A DNA stretch of 64,000 nt from assembly GCF_000235365.1 (NCBI RefSeq), contig NC_016454.1, positions 744,001 to 808,000 on the forward strand, given 5' to 3'. Within the stretch, counting starts at the first letter, position 1. Each line of letters starts with the position of its first letter. The translations under genes were made by a program, and so were the position numbers. Of the stretch, positions 29,379 through 39,612 are shown piece by piece. This DNA is from Eremothecium cymbalariae DBVPG#7215. Lineage: Eukaryota > Ascomycota > Saccharomycetes > Saccharomycetales > Saccharomycetaceae. The notes beneath the pieces are model-generated. The model searched no databases. It saw only the letters and a list, made by a program, of their open reading frames with translations, and was not told where the DNA came from.

Positions 29379-30215
29379 AGCCCACTTATACTATGCTATT
29401 ATTATATATATATACCTTGAAACCCCCCAGCCCACCGTTGTATATCGAAAATCCTTATCAAAAACTGAGGTATTATTACGGGGAGATATGGTGTTGCCAG
29501 CAATAATATATAATAAACTGTTTTTTGCTTAACAAACTAAAACAAGCTCAACTATATACTCTCTTTTATTCGATTATTACTCCCATCATCCCGGCACGTG
29601 CACAGCCATACTGGGTTTTGTGCTTACATACGCCATGTGGGACAACGACTATATATACGTTTTTAAATACTTGTTGCACGCTAGGCGTATATTGCATGTG
29701 TCAGTTGCAATTTGCATTTGCGAGCCATGTGCTCTAAATTGGGGAGGCCCTTAAAATTCACGTGCGGGTAACACTGGTCACGTGATGGTGTCTGCGGGCC
29801 TGCCTGGAGGACTACTATTGTTGTGATGTTGAGGTAGCATGTAAACTGTTGAGTAGCTTGCTGTTTTGGTTGGTGGGTGGGTGGTTGAAAAATGGGTTTT
29901 AGATCCTGAAAAGTAGCTTTTACGGTGAATATCTACAATCTATGCAGTACATTAACAAAAAAGGGCTTGCTTACTGTAACTTCAAGAGACAGACTACGTA
30001 TCTAGCCAGGCATATGAATCAGATTGGAGGGAAGGCTCAAGGAGAGTGTCCGTCCTCATGGCATGGTTAGTAGCAAATTGGTATGTTAGTGATATCACTT
30101 TGAACGAATGAGAATTTTAATCATTAATTTGCTTCTGAAGAGCACGAACGAACGCACGAACAACTATAATAATGCGTACAAGAGCGACTTAGTGGAGGGG
30201 CCAAGACTTACGAAG
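29379..30215. other. Divergent SPL2-GIM3 promoter region
   Basis: These 837 bases lie between the divergent starts of SPL2 and GIM3. The recognised sites are listed separately; the rest is AT-rich without a supported gene. The frame at 29525-29737 has no support. Confidence 0.6.
29595..29784. promoter_or_regulatory. Three CACGTG sites and one Reb1-type site in the SPL2 promoter
   Basis: CACGTG occurs at 29595-29600 (flanks GGCACGTGCAC, with no 5' T on either strand, Pho4-like), 29759-29764 (TTCACGTGCGGG) and 29779-29784 (GTCACGTGAT, Cbf1-like). CGGGTAA, the reverse of the Reb1 core TTACCCG, is at 29765-29771. They lie about 220-410 bases upstream of the SPL2 ATG. Binding is inferred from motifs and from the known PHO regulation of SPL2. 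Confidence 0.65.
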
Positions 30216-30673
30216 ATGGAATTGGTATGTATGGATGTATTCTAACTGAATAGCAAGGTACAACTCGTATACTAACGTGGTGTTTGTTCCAGCTTCCCGA
30301 GGGGAAAAAGAATACCGTACAGGTATTGTATGAAGACCAACAACGGATCAATGAGTTTTCGAAGCTGATTATGAGAAAAGACGCCCTTGATGTGGAATTG
30401 CAGCGCCAAAGACAGGAAAAGGAATATCTAGATGATATATCTATGGAAATCGAGCTTATTGATGAGGATAAGAAGGTTCAATACAAGATCGGTGAAAGTT
30501 TTGTATTCCTCAAACAAAGCGAAGTGGTTGAACAACTGGAAAGGGACGTGCAAACTGTGGATTCGCGTATTTTGGAACTTGAAGAGCAAGACGAAGCGTT
30601 GGAACAACGCATGGCAACGCTGAAAAGGGTGCTATATGCCAAGTTTGGTGATAGCATCAATCTGGAGCGCTAG
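30216..30673 (+). CDS. GIM3: Prefoldin subunit Gim3, spliced (exons 30216-30224 and 30293-30673)
   Basis: Gim3 (prefoldin subunit 4) helps deliver unfolded actin and tubulin to the chaperonin CCT. Exon 1 is only nine bases (M-E-L). It is followed by a GTATGT donor at 30225, TACTAAC at 30270-30276 and a CAG acceptor at 30290-30292, for a 68-nt phase-0 intron. Exon 2 begins L-P-E-G, so the mature N terminus MELLPEG matches S. cerevisiae MELLPQG. The 129-residue product has the same length as S. cerevisiae Gim3. It contains two coiled-coil helices around a beta hairpin, with EFSKLIMRKDA, EIELIDED and the terminal YAKFGDSINLER. To my knowledge the S. cerevisiae gene has no intron. Confidence 0.95.
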
Positions 30674-30871
30674 CGTATGATAAGCATGATTTCAATGTCA
30701 ATAAAACGGGATTTCCTTTCCTAAAACATAGATGATATAATATACATATACATAAAAAGAACTCAAATATCTCCTCAAACTCGAGAGAAGCCATAGTCAC
30801 TGTCATACTCATACCTGAAAAGTGTAGCAGTTACACTGTATAATATAACCTTTAATTTGCATCTTAGACGT

Positions 30872-31260
30872 TCACGCCGTATGTACGTCTGAGTCCTGTT
30901 CCATGGAAAAGTTCCACCCCATTCTGTTCCTGATGTCGGACAACGAGTTGGCAGCGTTACCAGGCAAATTCACAATCAGCATTCTAGTGAAAGAAAGCGT
31001 ATGTACGACAGAGCCCCCTACACTCGTTATTGCTTCCTCAACCCTGGGGATAATCTCTTCAGTTACATTCGTCTGTGGAAACGTAATGATAAACGTATCT
31101 ATTTTTTAAAAAAGGGATGATATAATTAGTATACTGACTGACGGATGGACAGCTAATGAAATAAAATAATGAACGGTTCATGGCCAGGACGTATATACAT
31201 ACCAGATGCAACAACCCACTGCAGAGCACCTAAGAAACATAAGAATACGCTCAACCTCAT
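30872..31260 (-). CDS. Secreted/vacuolar inhibitor-I9-like protein (YHR138C family), spliced
   Basis: Exons are 31260-31203 and 31098-30872. The donor GTATGT is perfect (31202-31197), the branch site is TACTAAT (31131-31125) and the acceptor is TAG (31101-31099), for a 104-nt phase-1 intron. Exon 1 encodes a hydrophobic signal peptide (MRLSVFLCFLGALQWVVAS). Exon 2 encodes an inhibitor-I9 fold with TFIITF, VGGSVVHTLS and the C terminus EQDSDVHT, like the EVHTN end of the proteinase B inhibitor Pbi2. The product is 94 residues. YHR138C in S. cerevisiae is a signal-peptide-bearing Pbi2 relative linked to vacuole fusion, and it sits near YHR136C and YHR140W as here. Unspliced, exon 2 has no start codon, so a plain ORF search misses the gene. 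Confidence 0.88.
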
Positions 31261-31612
31261 ACTTGATATATTCTCTAGATCACTGATTAGTAAGTATGCA
31301 TGTGTTTAAAGATGCGATGCCCTTATATTTTTTAGCAGTTTTCTCTGTCGTTTTATATGCAGCACGGAGATGTTTTGCTCTTAAGGGAAGATCACGAATA
31401 CCGGGTAACAAAGCAGCAGCACAATGTGCAAGGGCCACCTCGTAGTGGCATAATTGTAGTTCCCCAATCTTTTGCGACTAATAATAGCTGTCGCCCGCGA
31501 ATTTTGTTTGCTAAGGAGGGAGGGGGCAAGGTATTATTAGTAGTATATAATTAGATATTCCTAGAGACAAATGACAGGTTGCCTGAAACCTGTCTGATGG
31601 ACGTAGAGAACG
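31261..31612. promoter_or_regulatory. Intergenic with Reb1-type site
   Basis: CCGGGTAA (reverse of TTACCCGG, Reb1 core) is at 31401-31408, about 140 bases upstream of the inhibitor-like gene. A hairpin with 8-bp arms (31573-31580 and 31587-31594) lies just past the MEP2 stop. The 65-codon frame at 31357-31554 has no recognisable product. Confidence 0.5.
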
Positions 31613-33088
31613 TCAGGCGACTGCAGCTTCTTTTGCAGCAGCTGCAATGTGTTCGTCGCTACCACTTTCGAGTTGATGATCACTATCGTCTTTTGTTGAT
31701 GACTTTCTTGTTGTATCTTTATACCTCGTAGGTTCGGGGATATACATCTCATTCTCCTCATAAGTAAACTCTCCTATTTGGGCATAATCCGTGCCTTGTT
31801 CTTCTTCTTCTGCTCTTAGCCTTAGCCGTAAAAAGGGCAGCCTGTCTAAAATTAACAGCAAAATTGTTGTGACACAACAGGTCCATGCGACTGTGGAGCA
31901 AATAGCGGCCAACTGGTAACCGAGTTGTTTCCAGTGCTTATTGATCCACCCGCCCTCGATTGTAGTGACATAGCTGCCGCCCAACGCATTTACGTAGTCA
32001 GCTGCAAATAACCCAGTAAGCACAGACCCCACAGCACCACCTACACCGTGTAGTGCATATACATCTAGGCCATCATCGATTTTCAGGATTCTTTTTATGT
32101 CTACCGCAACATTACAAGCAGAAGCAGTGACAACTCCAATGATTACAGACGCCCAGATGGGAACAAATCCGGCCGCTGGTGTGATCCCTACCAACCCAGA
32201 GATCGCGCCGCTGCATAGTCCAATCGTTGTCCACTTTCTACCGTATCTAAAATAGTCAATGAACATCCATGCCAGTCCACCACAGGATGCAGCTAGATTG
32301 GTAGACACACAAGAGTACCAGGCCCTAACGGATGCATTCCCGGCAGAACCGCCATTGAAACCGAACCAACCAAACCATAGGAAGACAGTACCTAAAACAA
32401 CCGAGGTTATGGAATGAGGCATGTATTTCGGAACACTATCTTTAGTCACCGGGTCATTCCGCCTACCTAAAACCAGAGCGTAAATCAAGGCACCATGACC
32501 AGAACTAATATGGACTGGGCCGCCTCCGGCATAGTCTAATGCCCCCATCCTAGCCAACCATCCCTCACCGTTCCAAGTCCAGCAAGCAATAGGACAATAA
32601 ACAGTGGTTACCCATAAAAACAAGAACACCATCATAGGCAATAACCGCGCCCGTTCACACGCGCCACCTACCATCAAAATACCTGTGACCATGGCAAACA
32701 TCCCCTGATAGAATGCAAAAAGAACGTCAGGCACCGTGGCCGTCCAACTGGGACGACTCAAATCTCCCTTCATCCCGAAAAACTCTAGAGTTCCAATGAA
32801 TCCGTTCCCTCTTGTAGTATGGGAAAAAGCCAACGAGTACCCCCATATGAACCACTGGAAAGACACTACTGCAACCGCCATCACCGACGCCCATAACAGC
32901 GACAAAGCATGCTTCTTCCTCGATAGCCCCGAATAAAGTAGGCCTACACCCGGCACCACCAACCACACCAAAACCGCTGCCATCCCCACCCACACCAGAT
33001 TGAACAACTGATACTCAACATTTACATCCGTACTCAAAGGATTCTTCACACTGTCCACAAAAGATATCGCAGAATCGCTACCCGACAT
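31613..33088 (-). CDS. MEP2: Ammonium permease Mep2
   Basis: Mep2 is a high-affinity ammonium transporter of the plasma membrane that also signals pseudohyphal growth. The 491-residue protein has the 11-helix Amt/Mep fold. Family motifs include LLYSGLSRKKHALSLLWAS, GGACERARLLPMMVF, the twin pore histidines H193 (PVHISSGHG) and H347 (ALHGVGG), and DYVNALGGSYV. The first twin histidine is kept, which separates Mep2 from Mep1/Mep3, where it is glutamate. The cytosolic tail contains GEFTYEENEMYIPEP, also Mep2-specific. Start is the ATG at 33088. GATAAG sites upstream fit nitrogen catabolite control by Gln3/Gat1. Confidence 0.95.
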   Translation of the reverse strand: MSGSDSAISFVDSVKNPLSTDVNVEYQLFNLVWVGMAAVLVWLVVPGVGLLYSGLSRKKHALSLLWASVMAVAVVSFQWFIWGYSLAFSHTTRGNGFIGTLEFFGMKGDLSRPSWTATVPDVLFAFYQGMFAMVTGILMVGGACERARLLPMMVFLFLWVTTVYCPIACWTWNGEGWLARMGALDYAGGGPVHISSGHGALIYALVLGRRNDPVTKDSVPKYMPHSITSVVLGTVFLWFGWFGFNGGSAGNASVRAWYSCVSTNLAASCGGLAWMFIDYFRYGRKWTTIGLCSGAISGLVGITPAAGFVPIWASVIIGVVTASACNVAVDIKRILKIDDGLDVYALHGVGGAVGSVLTGLFAADYVNALGGSYVTTIEGGWINKHWKQLGYQLAAICSTVAWTCCVTTILLLILDRLPFLRLRLRAEEEEQGTDYAQIGEFTYEENEMYIPEPTRYKDTTRKSSTKDDSDHQLESGSDEHIAAAAKEAAVA

Positions 33089-34216
33089 TGCCCGCGAACC
33101 CTATATTTGTAAATCAATAACTAAAACAATAATACTGAAGACTGAGAAACGAGGACGGACCCGTCGACAAAAATACCTTCGTAACTCTTAGCCCTGAGGG
33201 AAATCATTAGACGATATTTTATCCAACAAGAGCCCCCAGCCGTTATATATATCATATCTCCCTTTCTGAAAACTCTGTCTACAATTAGTCACTAACATAT
33301 CGGTTCCCGAATTCATGCAATCTTGTTCTTCTACCCGTATTTCCCAAAGAAAACACAACTATAATCGACCTCAACAGCAGATAAAACGTTGTCCAGCGCG
33401 AATGTTTGTTTTGCCAAACACAGCCTTCTTGATAAGATAAGTTTTCCTTATCTGTGTTACCTCTGATCCTTCCTTTCTCGGCCTTCACCTATTATATGAA
33501 CCCCTCCGGGAATAACAAGGATAACGTATAACGGTGAGCTTAGGCAGGCCAATTATCATGTCACCTTCCAGCTCATAACGGTGGCAACGCCCTCCAACAA
33601 ACAGGTGTAGTGCGACAACCTGAGAGCACCCACGCCGTGCAACCAACCTTGTTGCATACCACAATGAAAGGGGAACACAACCAGTGTGCACTTATCAAAT
33701 CAAACCCTGGTTATCTAGTTCTAATAACACTCTCATTGTTCTTTTATATATATTTCCATCTACTACACATAATCCATGCATTTTTATACATGACCGTATC
33801 TTCACAGGGTGAACCAGTAGGCATCAACGATATCCAGCTGTTTCCGCTTCTGTATGTTCCCCTTCCTCAGCAACTAAGAGATGCAGTGGGATAAAAGCTT
33901 GTTGCGGGGGGGGGGGGTTGTAGCTGCGATTAGAGCCACCTTTTATGCAATAGCAGCTGGCTTACTCTAATGGTCACAAAATGAAACAACTCCAATAAAA
34001 TTGATAGATTCTCTTTCTCTCCCTCCTTCTCCATTCCCCCATTGATCAGTTTAATTCGCAGACTTCCGTTATCTATTAAAGGAAAAAGTCATCAAAAAAA
34101 ATTTAAGGCGTACTTTATTAATTTAATTGCATTCACAATCGGTATGGTTTTAGATCGGCTATCGACCGCTAACTACTGACTACCAGCTATCGATTAGTCT
34201 TATATTTTGTTCAACA
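33089..34216. other. Divergent MEP2-YHR140W promoter region
   Basis: This 1.1-kb divergent promoter holds the GATA cluster listed next and an 11-G run at 33906-33916. The frame at 33610-33894 is hydrophobic in part but lacks support. Confidence 0.6.
33431..33452. promoter_or_regulatory. Cluster of three GATAAG sites (nitrogen catabolite repression) for MEP2
   Basis: GATAAG at 33431-33436, an overlapping GATAAG at 33436-33441 and CTTATC at 33447-33452 lie about 345-365 bases upstream of the MEP2 start. Clustered GATAAG is the known binding pattern for Gln3 and Gat1 at ammonium permease genes. Confidence 0.75.
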
Positions 34217-34945
34217 ATGACCAAAACAGCATCTCAGGTATCATCAGTGGATGACACGAACAGCAAAATGTCTCTACTTAGTTTGTTTTTGAATTCATCG
34301 TCTTTAATATTTACATCTTGGGGGGTGTATAAAGCCACGAACGTGGTTCTCCCCCCAAATTTGCAGTTAGCGGGTCCCAAACAGTTTTTAACTATAATTG
34401 GTGCTTATATTACTTTGGTGAATAATGGGATCCAAGTTTTGAATTTATTGTTTTCAACTGAAGGTTCTACTGTCGATAACATTGCACGGGAAGGAACGTT
34501 GCCGATTACGTTGGTGATCGAATCCATAGTCTCTTCCGTTTATTGGCCTTTGAGATTGTTTTTCATCCATATGATTCTTCACGGTGTCGAGCCAGATGGA
34601 GAACCTAATTTGTCTATACAGGCAGATCTTTGTGTTCATCTGTTCCCTGTTGTCTCGTTACTTATGGACTACTTCCTTGTCAAGCAGGAACCATTCCAAA
34701 TGTCTAAAGGCGTGGCCTGGTTAATCATTACTGCATTTGGTTTCAGTTACAATAGATGGTTGAAATACATTGTAGCTAAAGATCTAGGCCAAGCTTACCC
34801 TTACCCGTTCTTGGATGTTCCAGAACCTTACCTCTCTATAATATTCCTTGCTGTCACCACCATTTCCTGGGGATTCTACTGTCTATATATTTGGATTCAT
34901 CCGTCACCAGATGCCGCCGCTTTGAAGGGCAACAAGAAGTTGTAG
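34217..34945 (+). CDS. FAR-17a/AIG1-like membrane protein (YHR140W family)
   Basis: This is a 242-residue integral membrane protein with about six hydrophobic segments (around residues 20-40, 58-82, 97-122, 135-152, 168-185 and 208-228). YHR140W in S. cerevisiae is a 239-residue uncharacterised protein of similar topology, and its position between the YHR138C/SPL2 block and RPL42B/CHS7 fits. Animal relatives (AIG1/ADTRP) hydrolyse fatty-acid esters of hydroxy fatty acids using Thr and His. I have not verified those residues here, so no activity is claimed. Start is the ATG at 34217. Confidence 0.8.
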   Translation: MTKTASQVSSVDDTNSKMSLLSLFLNSSSLIFTSWGVYKATNVVLPPNLQLAGPKQFLTIIGAYITLVNNGIQVLNLLFSTEGSTVDNIAREGTLPITLVIESIVSSVYWPLRLFFIHMILHGVEPDGEPNLSIQADLCVHLFPVVSLLMDYFLVKQEPFQMSKGVAWLIITAFGFSYNRWLKYIVAKDLGQAYPYPFLDVPEPYLSIIFLAVTTISWGFYCLYIWIHPSPDAAALKGNKKL

Positions 34946-35715
34946 AGCCCTGTCCAAACAAATCTCAGGTTTGGTAGAGGTTAATATACATGTGTATGTA
35001 TGTGTATATACGGCCGGACAGATCTAAGTACAGAAGAGGGACGGTTCAGCTGCCCTCGAGGAGTCCTGCTCAATGGAGGACCCCAACTATGAATGAAGAC
35101 CATGCCCTGCCTCCCTTAGTGCAGCTGCGTGTGTTACCCTGCTTTATTGATGCCGTTTCGTCATGTATTCACTGGCGATGTGCCAAGAAGAGGAAACCAG
35201 AAAAAGTATAAAAGCTTTTTTCGATGATTTCTCAGTTTTGGCATCCTTTAAACCACTTGTTCGGATGTCTTTATATACATTCTACTCAGCTCTTTTTTTG
35301 TGTTAGATCCTCAACATCATTTTAATCGCTCATCTGGACCTTATGAAACTCATTTTAAGAGGGGGGATCTAGTAGTCTATTTTGTTATATGCTACAATTC
35401 TCTGGTATTTTTAGGTCTAGACAGGCGTAGAAAATATTTTTGAGGATCGTTGCTGGGCACCCGGTGTAGACGTTGTGAATGATACATTGGGAATCAGCTG
35501 TATCCACATTGTAAATTATGTATTATATACTGTCTTGCTTTAAAACCAGACAGGCTTCGATGTATGTGAGTTGCCTTGCTGGTTCCAAAGACTATGTATA
35601 TAAGGGTATCCCGGACAGTGGTGTCTGGACGAAGGGAAGAGAGTGAAGGAGGGTCGGTGAAGGGGAGAGGTGTGCATGTGCGAAAGAAAGTGCAGTAGAT
35701 ATATATGGAGAGCAT
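34946..35715. other. Convergent intergenic region
   Basis: These 770 bases lie between the 3' ends of the YHR140W homologue and CBK1. I see no gene, strong repeat or named site. Confidence 0.5.
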
Positions 35716-37983
35716 TTACAATGCGTTCTTTCTTGTTAAATAATCGAACCTGGAGTAGGTGTATCCGATGAATGGTAGGTCTTCCTTGACTTGTGGGTCG
35801 ACAACAGCGCTGCCTTGTTTCATCATTTGCTCTCTTTGCTTGGCAGCCTGAGCCATTGCGGGGGAGTCTGGGACGTTTTCTAGTTCATCGGTAGGAAAGA
35901 ATCTGGTATCAGTGATACTGGAAAGTTTTGGAATATAAGGAGCGCCTACCTGTCTGATTGTCTCCCAGTCAACCCCACGGAAAAATGGGTGATTTTTAAT
36001 CTCAGAAGCACCTCCATGTCTTCCTAGTCTCTCATCTGCGTGGGCTAATAGACGGCGAATCAAATCTTCAGCTTCATAAGATATGTGTATGTCATCCGGA
36101 AATGCCAAAGTTTGTTCAAAGTTCATGATTTTCCTGTAAGTTTCTTGCGGTGTTTCGGAACAGAAGGGTGGCCAGCCAATGAGACACTCATACATAATGG
36201 CACCCAAGGACCACCAGTCACACTCTTGGCCGTAACCCTGATACAGAAAGATTTCTGGGGCTATGTAGTCAGGTGTTCCTACCGTAGAATAGGCCATTAA
36301 CCGACGAGACTTTCTCCATGTTTGCATTTGTTGTCGATTGGTCATTGTCAAATGGATGGCATCGACAAGCATGGTATTTCTATTTCCACCTCCATTGCCT
36401 AACGCTTGAGGCTTGTTCATAGGCCCCCCATTTTGGTTTTGCTCATCTTCCTGTAATAACTTCTTATAGTAACTAGAATCGTGCGTTTTGTGGAAACCTG
36501 TAGATAACCCAAAATCTGACAATTTTATGTGACCACGAATGTCAATTAAAATGTTATCTGGCTTGATATCTCTGTGAATAAATCCAAGTTTGTGAATGGC
36601 CTCTATTGCTAATATACATTCTGCCATGTAAAATCTTGTCACATCTTCAGTAAAAATCTGCCACCTGATCAACATAGTCATCAAATCACCACCTGGTAAA
36701 AACTCCATGATTAAATACAAGTACTGAGCATCCTGAAAGGAATAATATAAAGAAACAACCCACGGAGAATCGCTACCAGCCAATACATCTCTTTCTGCCT
36801 TGACATGTGCTAATTGATCCTTCTTATACATCTCTGACTTTAACAGCGTTTTCATTGCGTAGATTTTGCCTGTGTCTTTTTTCTGCACCAACCGGACTTC
36901 ACCAAAAGCACCTTTCCCAATGACCTTGACCGTATGGAAATCCTCCAAGGACAACCTTGTCCTACGAAGTCTTAAAAATTGTGATTCTTTTCTGCCCAAT
37001 GACGTGAGCTGCCTGTTCTTTCTCTCTTCAGACCAGCCTTGAGACATTAACTGCGATTCCAATTCTACACGTCTTTGGTTCCTCTCTATTGCATGATTGA
37101 CGGAGGACTGATAAAAGTTCTCCACCTTCAGCTTTACAGCGGCTGCCTTCTCCTGCGTTGACTTGCTGAGCAATTCAGGCCTTCTTTCAAAATACATGTA
37201 GTTGGTAGCACTGCAGGCACTATTTCTCTGATTAGGGGTCGGAGACTGAGTTAATGCACCTGCTGCGACGCCTTGCTGACGTGATTGGGATGTGACTTGT
37301 ATTTGTTGGCTCTGTAATGCCAATTTTTGGTCATCAAGTACTTGAGACTGTAATTGGTCTTGTGGAAATGGATTCATCGACGATTGATATGGGGATGACG
37401 GCATTTTACAGTAGTGCTGTTGGTGTTCGTGTTGTTGTTGCTGCTGCTGCTGCTGCTGCTTCTGTTGATGTAACTGTTGGTGATGGCCACTGAACTCTGA
37501 ACTGTTTGAAAATTGGCCTGGTGAAGCATGGCCCAAAGCTAACGACGGCTCATTAACATTTGTAAATGACGTATTGTTTTGGCTATATATGCTAGTTGCT
37601 GTAGGTGGTGGTGTGTGGATAACTTGCTGTGGTCTCGTAGCCATAGCAGGCTGCAACGGCTGTAATGGCTGCTGCGACTGATTGTAAGTGTTACCTGAGT
37701 ATTTAGGAGACGTACTAGCATAGTTCAATGCGGGAATATCAGTAAATCCTGCTCCGTACACTTGGTGACCACTATCCGTCTGTCCCTGAACTTTGTGCGC
37801 CTGCTGCTGCTGCTGCTGATGCTGCTGCTCCATTGCCAACTGCTCCTGAAGAGATTGATGCGAACCCTGAAGTTTCATGTAACTGTTACTAAATGCAGCA
37901 GCCGCTGGCCTTTGAAGAGGCGAAGTTCCAAATTCATGGTTGGTATTACCACTCTGGCAATAATATCCTTGACCCCCAAACAT
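35716..37983 (-). CDS. CBK1: NDR/LATS kinase Cbk1
   Basis: Cbk1 is the RAM-network kinase that activates Ace2 and controls septum degradation and polarised growth with Mob2. The 755-residue protein has a long Q-rich disordered N terminus with several polyglutamine runs. An N-terminal regulatory (Mob-binding) helix region ([21 protein letters not shown]) follows. The AGC kinase domain (about residues 350-670) has [11 protein letters not shown]-type [25 protein letters not shown], the long NDR insert and GTPDYIAPE. The C-terminal hydrophobic motif is [16 protein letters not shown]. Length matches S. cerevisiae (756). It is adjacent to RPL42 in the same relative orientation as YNL161W/YNL162W. 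Confidence 0.97.
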   Translation of the reverse strand: MFGGQGYYCQSGNTNHEFGTSPLQRPAAAAFSNSYMKLQGSHQSLQEQLAMEQQHQQQQQQAHKVQGQTDSGHQVYGAGFTDIPALNYASTSPKYSGNTYNQSQQPLQPLQPAMATRPQQVIHTPPPTATSIYSQNNTSFTNVNEPSLALGHASPGQFSNSSEFSGHHQQLHQQKQQQQQQQQQHEHQQHYCKMPSSPYQSSMNPFPQDQLQSQVLDDQKLALQSQQIQVTSQSRQQGVAAGALTQSPTPNQRNSACSATNYMYFERRPELLSKSTQEKAAAVKLKVENFYQSSVNHAIERNQRRVELESQLMSQGWSEERKNRQLTSLGRKESQFLRLRRTRLSLEDFHTVKVIGKGAFGEVRLVQKKDTGKIYAMKTLLKSEMYKKDQLAHVKAERDVLAGSDSPWVVSLYYSFQDAQYLYLIMEFLPGGDLMTMLIRWQIFTEDVTRFYMAECILAIEAIHKLGFIHRDIKPDNILIDIRGHIKLSDFGLSTGFHKTHDSSYYKKLLQEDEQNQNGGPMNKPQALGNGGGNRNTMLVDAIHLTMTNRQQMQTWRKSRRLMAYSTVGTPDYIAPEIFLYQGYGQECDWWSLGAIMYECLIGWPPFCSETPQETYRKIMNFEQTLAFPDDIHISYEAEDLIRRLLAHADERLGRHGGASEIKNHPFFRGVDWETIRQVGAPYIPKLSSITDTRFFPTDELENVPDSPAMAQAAKQREQMMKQGSAVVDPQVKEDLPFIGYTYSRFDYLTRKNAL

Positions 37984-38408
37984 TTGATCTTCAACTTACG
38001 TGTTCAATTGAATGTTTGTAGAATCACACCCACACAATTTATCTCTACTCTGACTTTTTTAACCGTAGCGAGTTCCTGCTTTTTACCCAAAAGATAAGTA
38101 CTATAGAGTATTCAACTACTTGTTTAATTTAACTGGAGAATTATTAAGCCAACCACTTTTTCTATAAAAGAAGCAACTGTTTTCTTATTTAGGTATGTCA
38201 TTATTCAAGACTCTTCCTTTTGACGTGATGAGTGATCAATGTCACGTGACGAAGTAGAGAACACTAATAAAGATCTAGTATTAACGTCTTAATATATTAC
38301 CGTAGGCTTATATATCGATGAGCTAGTAGTGATATCGCAAAATATACAAATTGATCGATGAAATATAGAAGGAAAAATTAGTATGTCGTAGGAATATACG
38401 TAATAAGC
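37984..38408. promoter_or_regulatory. CBK1 promoter region with GTCACGTGAC palindrome
   Basis: This lies between tandem minus-strand RPL42 and CBK1. A 10-bp perfect palindrome GTCACGTGAC (Cbf1-type) is at 38241-38250, about 260 bases before the CBK1 ATG. TGACGTGA at about 38220 resembles a CRE half-site. Confidence 0.6.
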
Positions 38409-39170
38409 TCAGAATTGCAAAGCTTGACCCTTTTGCTTCTTTTCACCACCCAACTCAAAGTGCTTGCATCTCTTCAATGGCAATTGGGCCTTGGTCTTAC
38501 AGTTGACACATTCCAATCTCAAAACAACCTTCTTGGTAGTCTTGGCCTTCTTATGGAAAATTTGCTTTGTTTGACCACCATAACCACATTGCTTACGGTC
38601 ATATCTTCTCTTACCTTGGGCAAACAAGGAGGCCTTACCAGCCTTGTACTGGGTGACCTTGTGTTGAGTGTGCTTACGACAGCTCTTACCTTTGCAGTAA
38701 GTCTTTCTGGTCTTTGGAACGTTAACTGTAAAAAAAGAACTTGTTAGTAATGCTGCGTCTCATTACATATGAGTTGGTGAAGAACACGATTTTTTACACG
38801 CCAGGCGGGGCTCCACTGCAACACAGGGGGTTTTCAAATTAAAACAATCCATGATTCATCCAGCATCTGTTACTGTGTTCAGCCAAGCCCTCAATGCCCT
38901 GTTAAATTATCTTCTGAACAAAGGATAAATAAAACTTGATGTCCACTTCAGATTTACCTTGCACTAGAAGAACCACCACCACAACCCTTGTATTCCACCC
39001 GTCCACATACGCTGTTCCTCTGTTTGCACCATTAATATTTTAATGAAAAAACCAATCAACCTATGCTATCACTTGCAATACCACCAACCACCCTGACACA
39101 CACATGAATAAACGTATAGATCACCAACCGTGTATTCCATAATATTTCAATCAGCCGTTACATACCCATT
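38409..39170 (-). CDS. RPL42A: Ribosomal protein eL42 (Rpl42), spliced
   Basis: The exons are 39170-39167 (four bases, ATGG) and 38725-38409. The intron is 441 nt: donor GTATGT at 39166-39161, branch TACTAAC at 38749-38743, acceptor CAG ending at 38726. The 106-residue product starts [26 protein letters not shown] and has the paired CxxC zinc motifs typical of eL42, ending [13 protein letters not shown]. The intron position, after ATGG, is the same as in S. cerevisiae RPL42A/B. It is a structural protein of the 60S subunit near the E site. The start codon sits in a separate exon, so ORF scans truncate the N terminus. Tandem Rap1 sites lie upstream. Confidence 0.97.
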
Positions 39171-39295
39171 GCGAAAACTGACTTTGGTTTGCTACTTCCT
39201 TTCAACTGTTGGCTCCAACAAAACCTTATAGCTGGATATATTGAATGAAATTTACTATAATTTTCTTTGATTTACTGCCGCAGAGTACCACTGCA

Positions 39296-39545
39296 GATTC
39301 CGTCGAAGACGGAGACAGCATCGTCCGCGCGGGCTGCTGAAGCTAGGCTCAGCCTGAGGCCAGTGGTCCCCGCCTGGCCGGGCGCGTACCGTCCCTCCCA
39401 GCCTGCCGCTTGGTTTCCCGTCCGTGCGATCTCGAAACGGTCCCCCCGCGTGGTTGCTCCCACCCCCTACCACAGGAGCATTCTCATCCTGGACCGTGGT
39501 AAGTTCGGAGGGCGCTCGGCCCGCACGCGCTCCCGCATCCATCCG
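39296..39545. other. GC-rich block of unknown nature in the RPL42 upstream region
   Basis: About 250 bases with strikingly higher GC than the flanks, including runs such as GGCCGGGCGCG and CGGCCCGCACGCGC, lie between the RPL42 start and its Rap1 sites. It could be a structured non-coding RNA, a composition island or inserted DNA. I recognise no RNA family. Confidence 0.5.
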
Positions 39546-39612
39546 AGAATATCGCAGTGTGGTGCGTGGTGCGCAACAGACGCCCGCTTACATTTTCATT
39601 GTACCAACATTA

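Noticed and set aside
33610..33894. 94-codon frame upstream of the YHR140W homologue with a GTATGT near its end
   Set aside because: Joining it to YHR140W would add an N terminus not expected for the family, and the branch site is weak.
39490..39510. ACTTACC on the minus strand in the GC-rich block, resembling the U1 snRNA 5' end
   Set aside because: The following bases do not match U1 stem-loop I, and no Sm site was found, so it is treated as chance.
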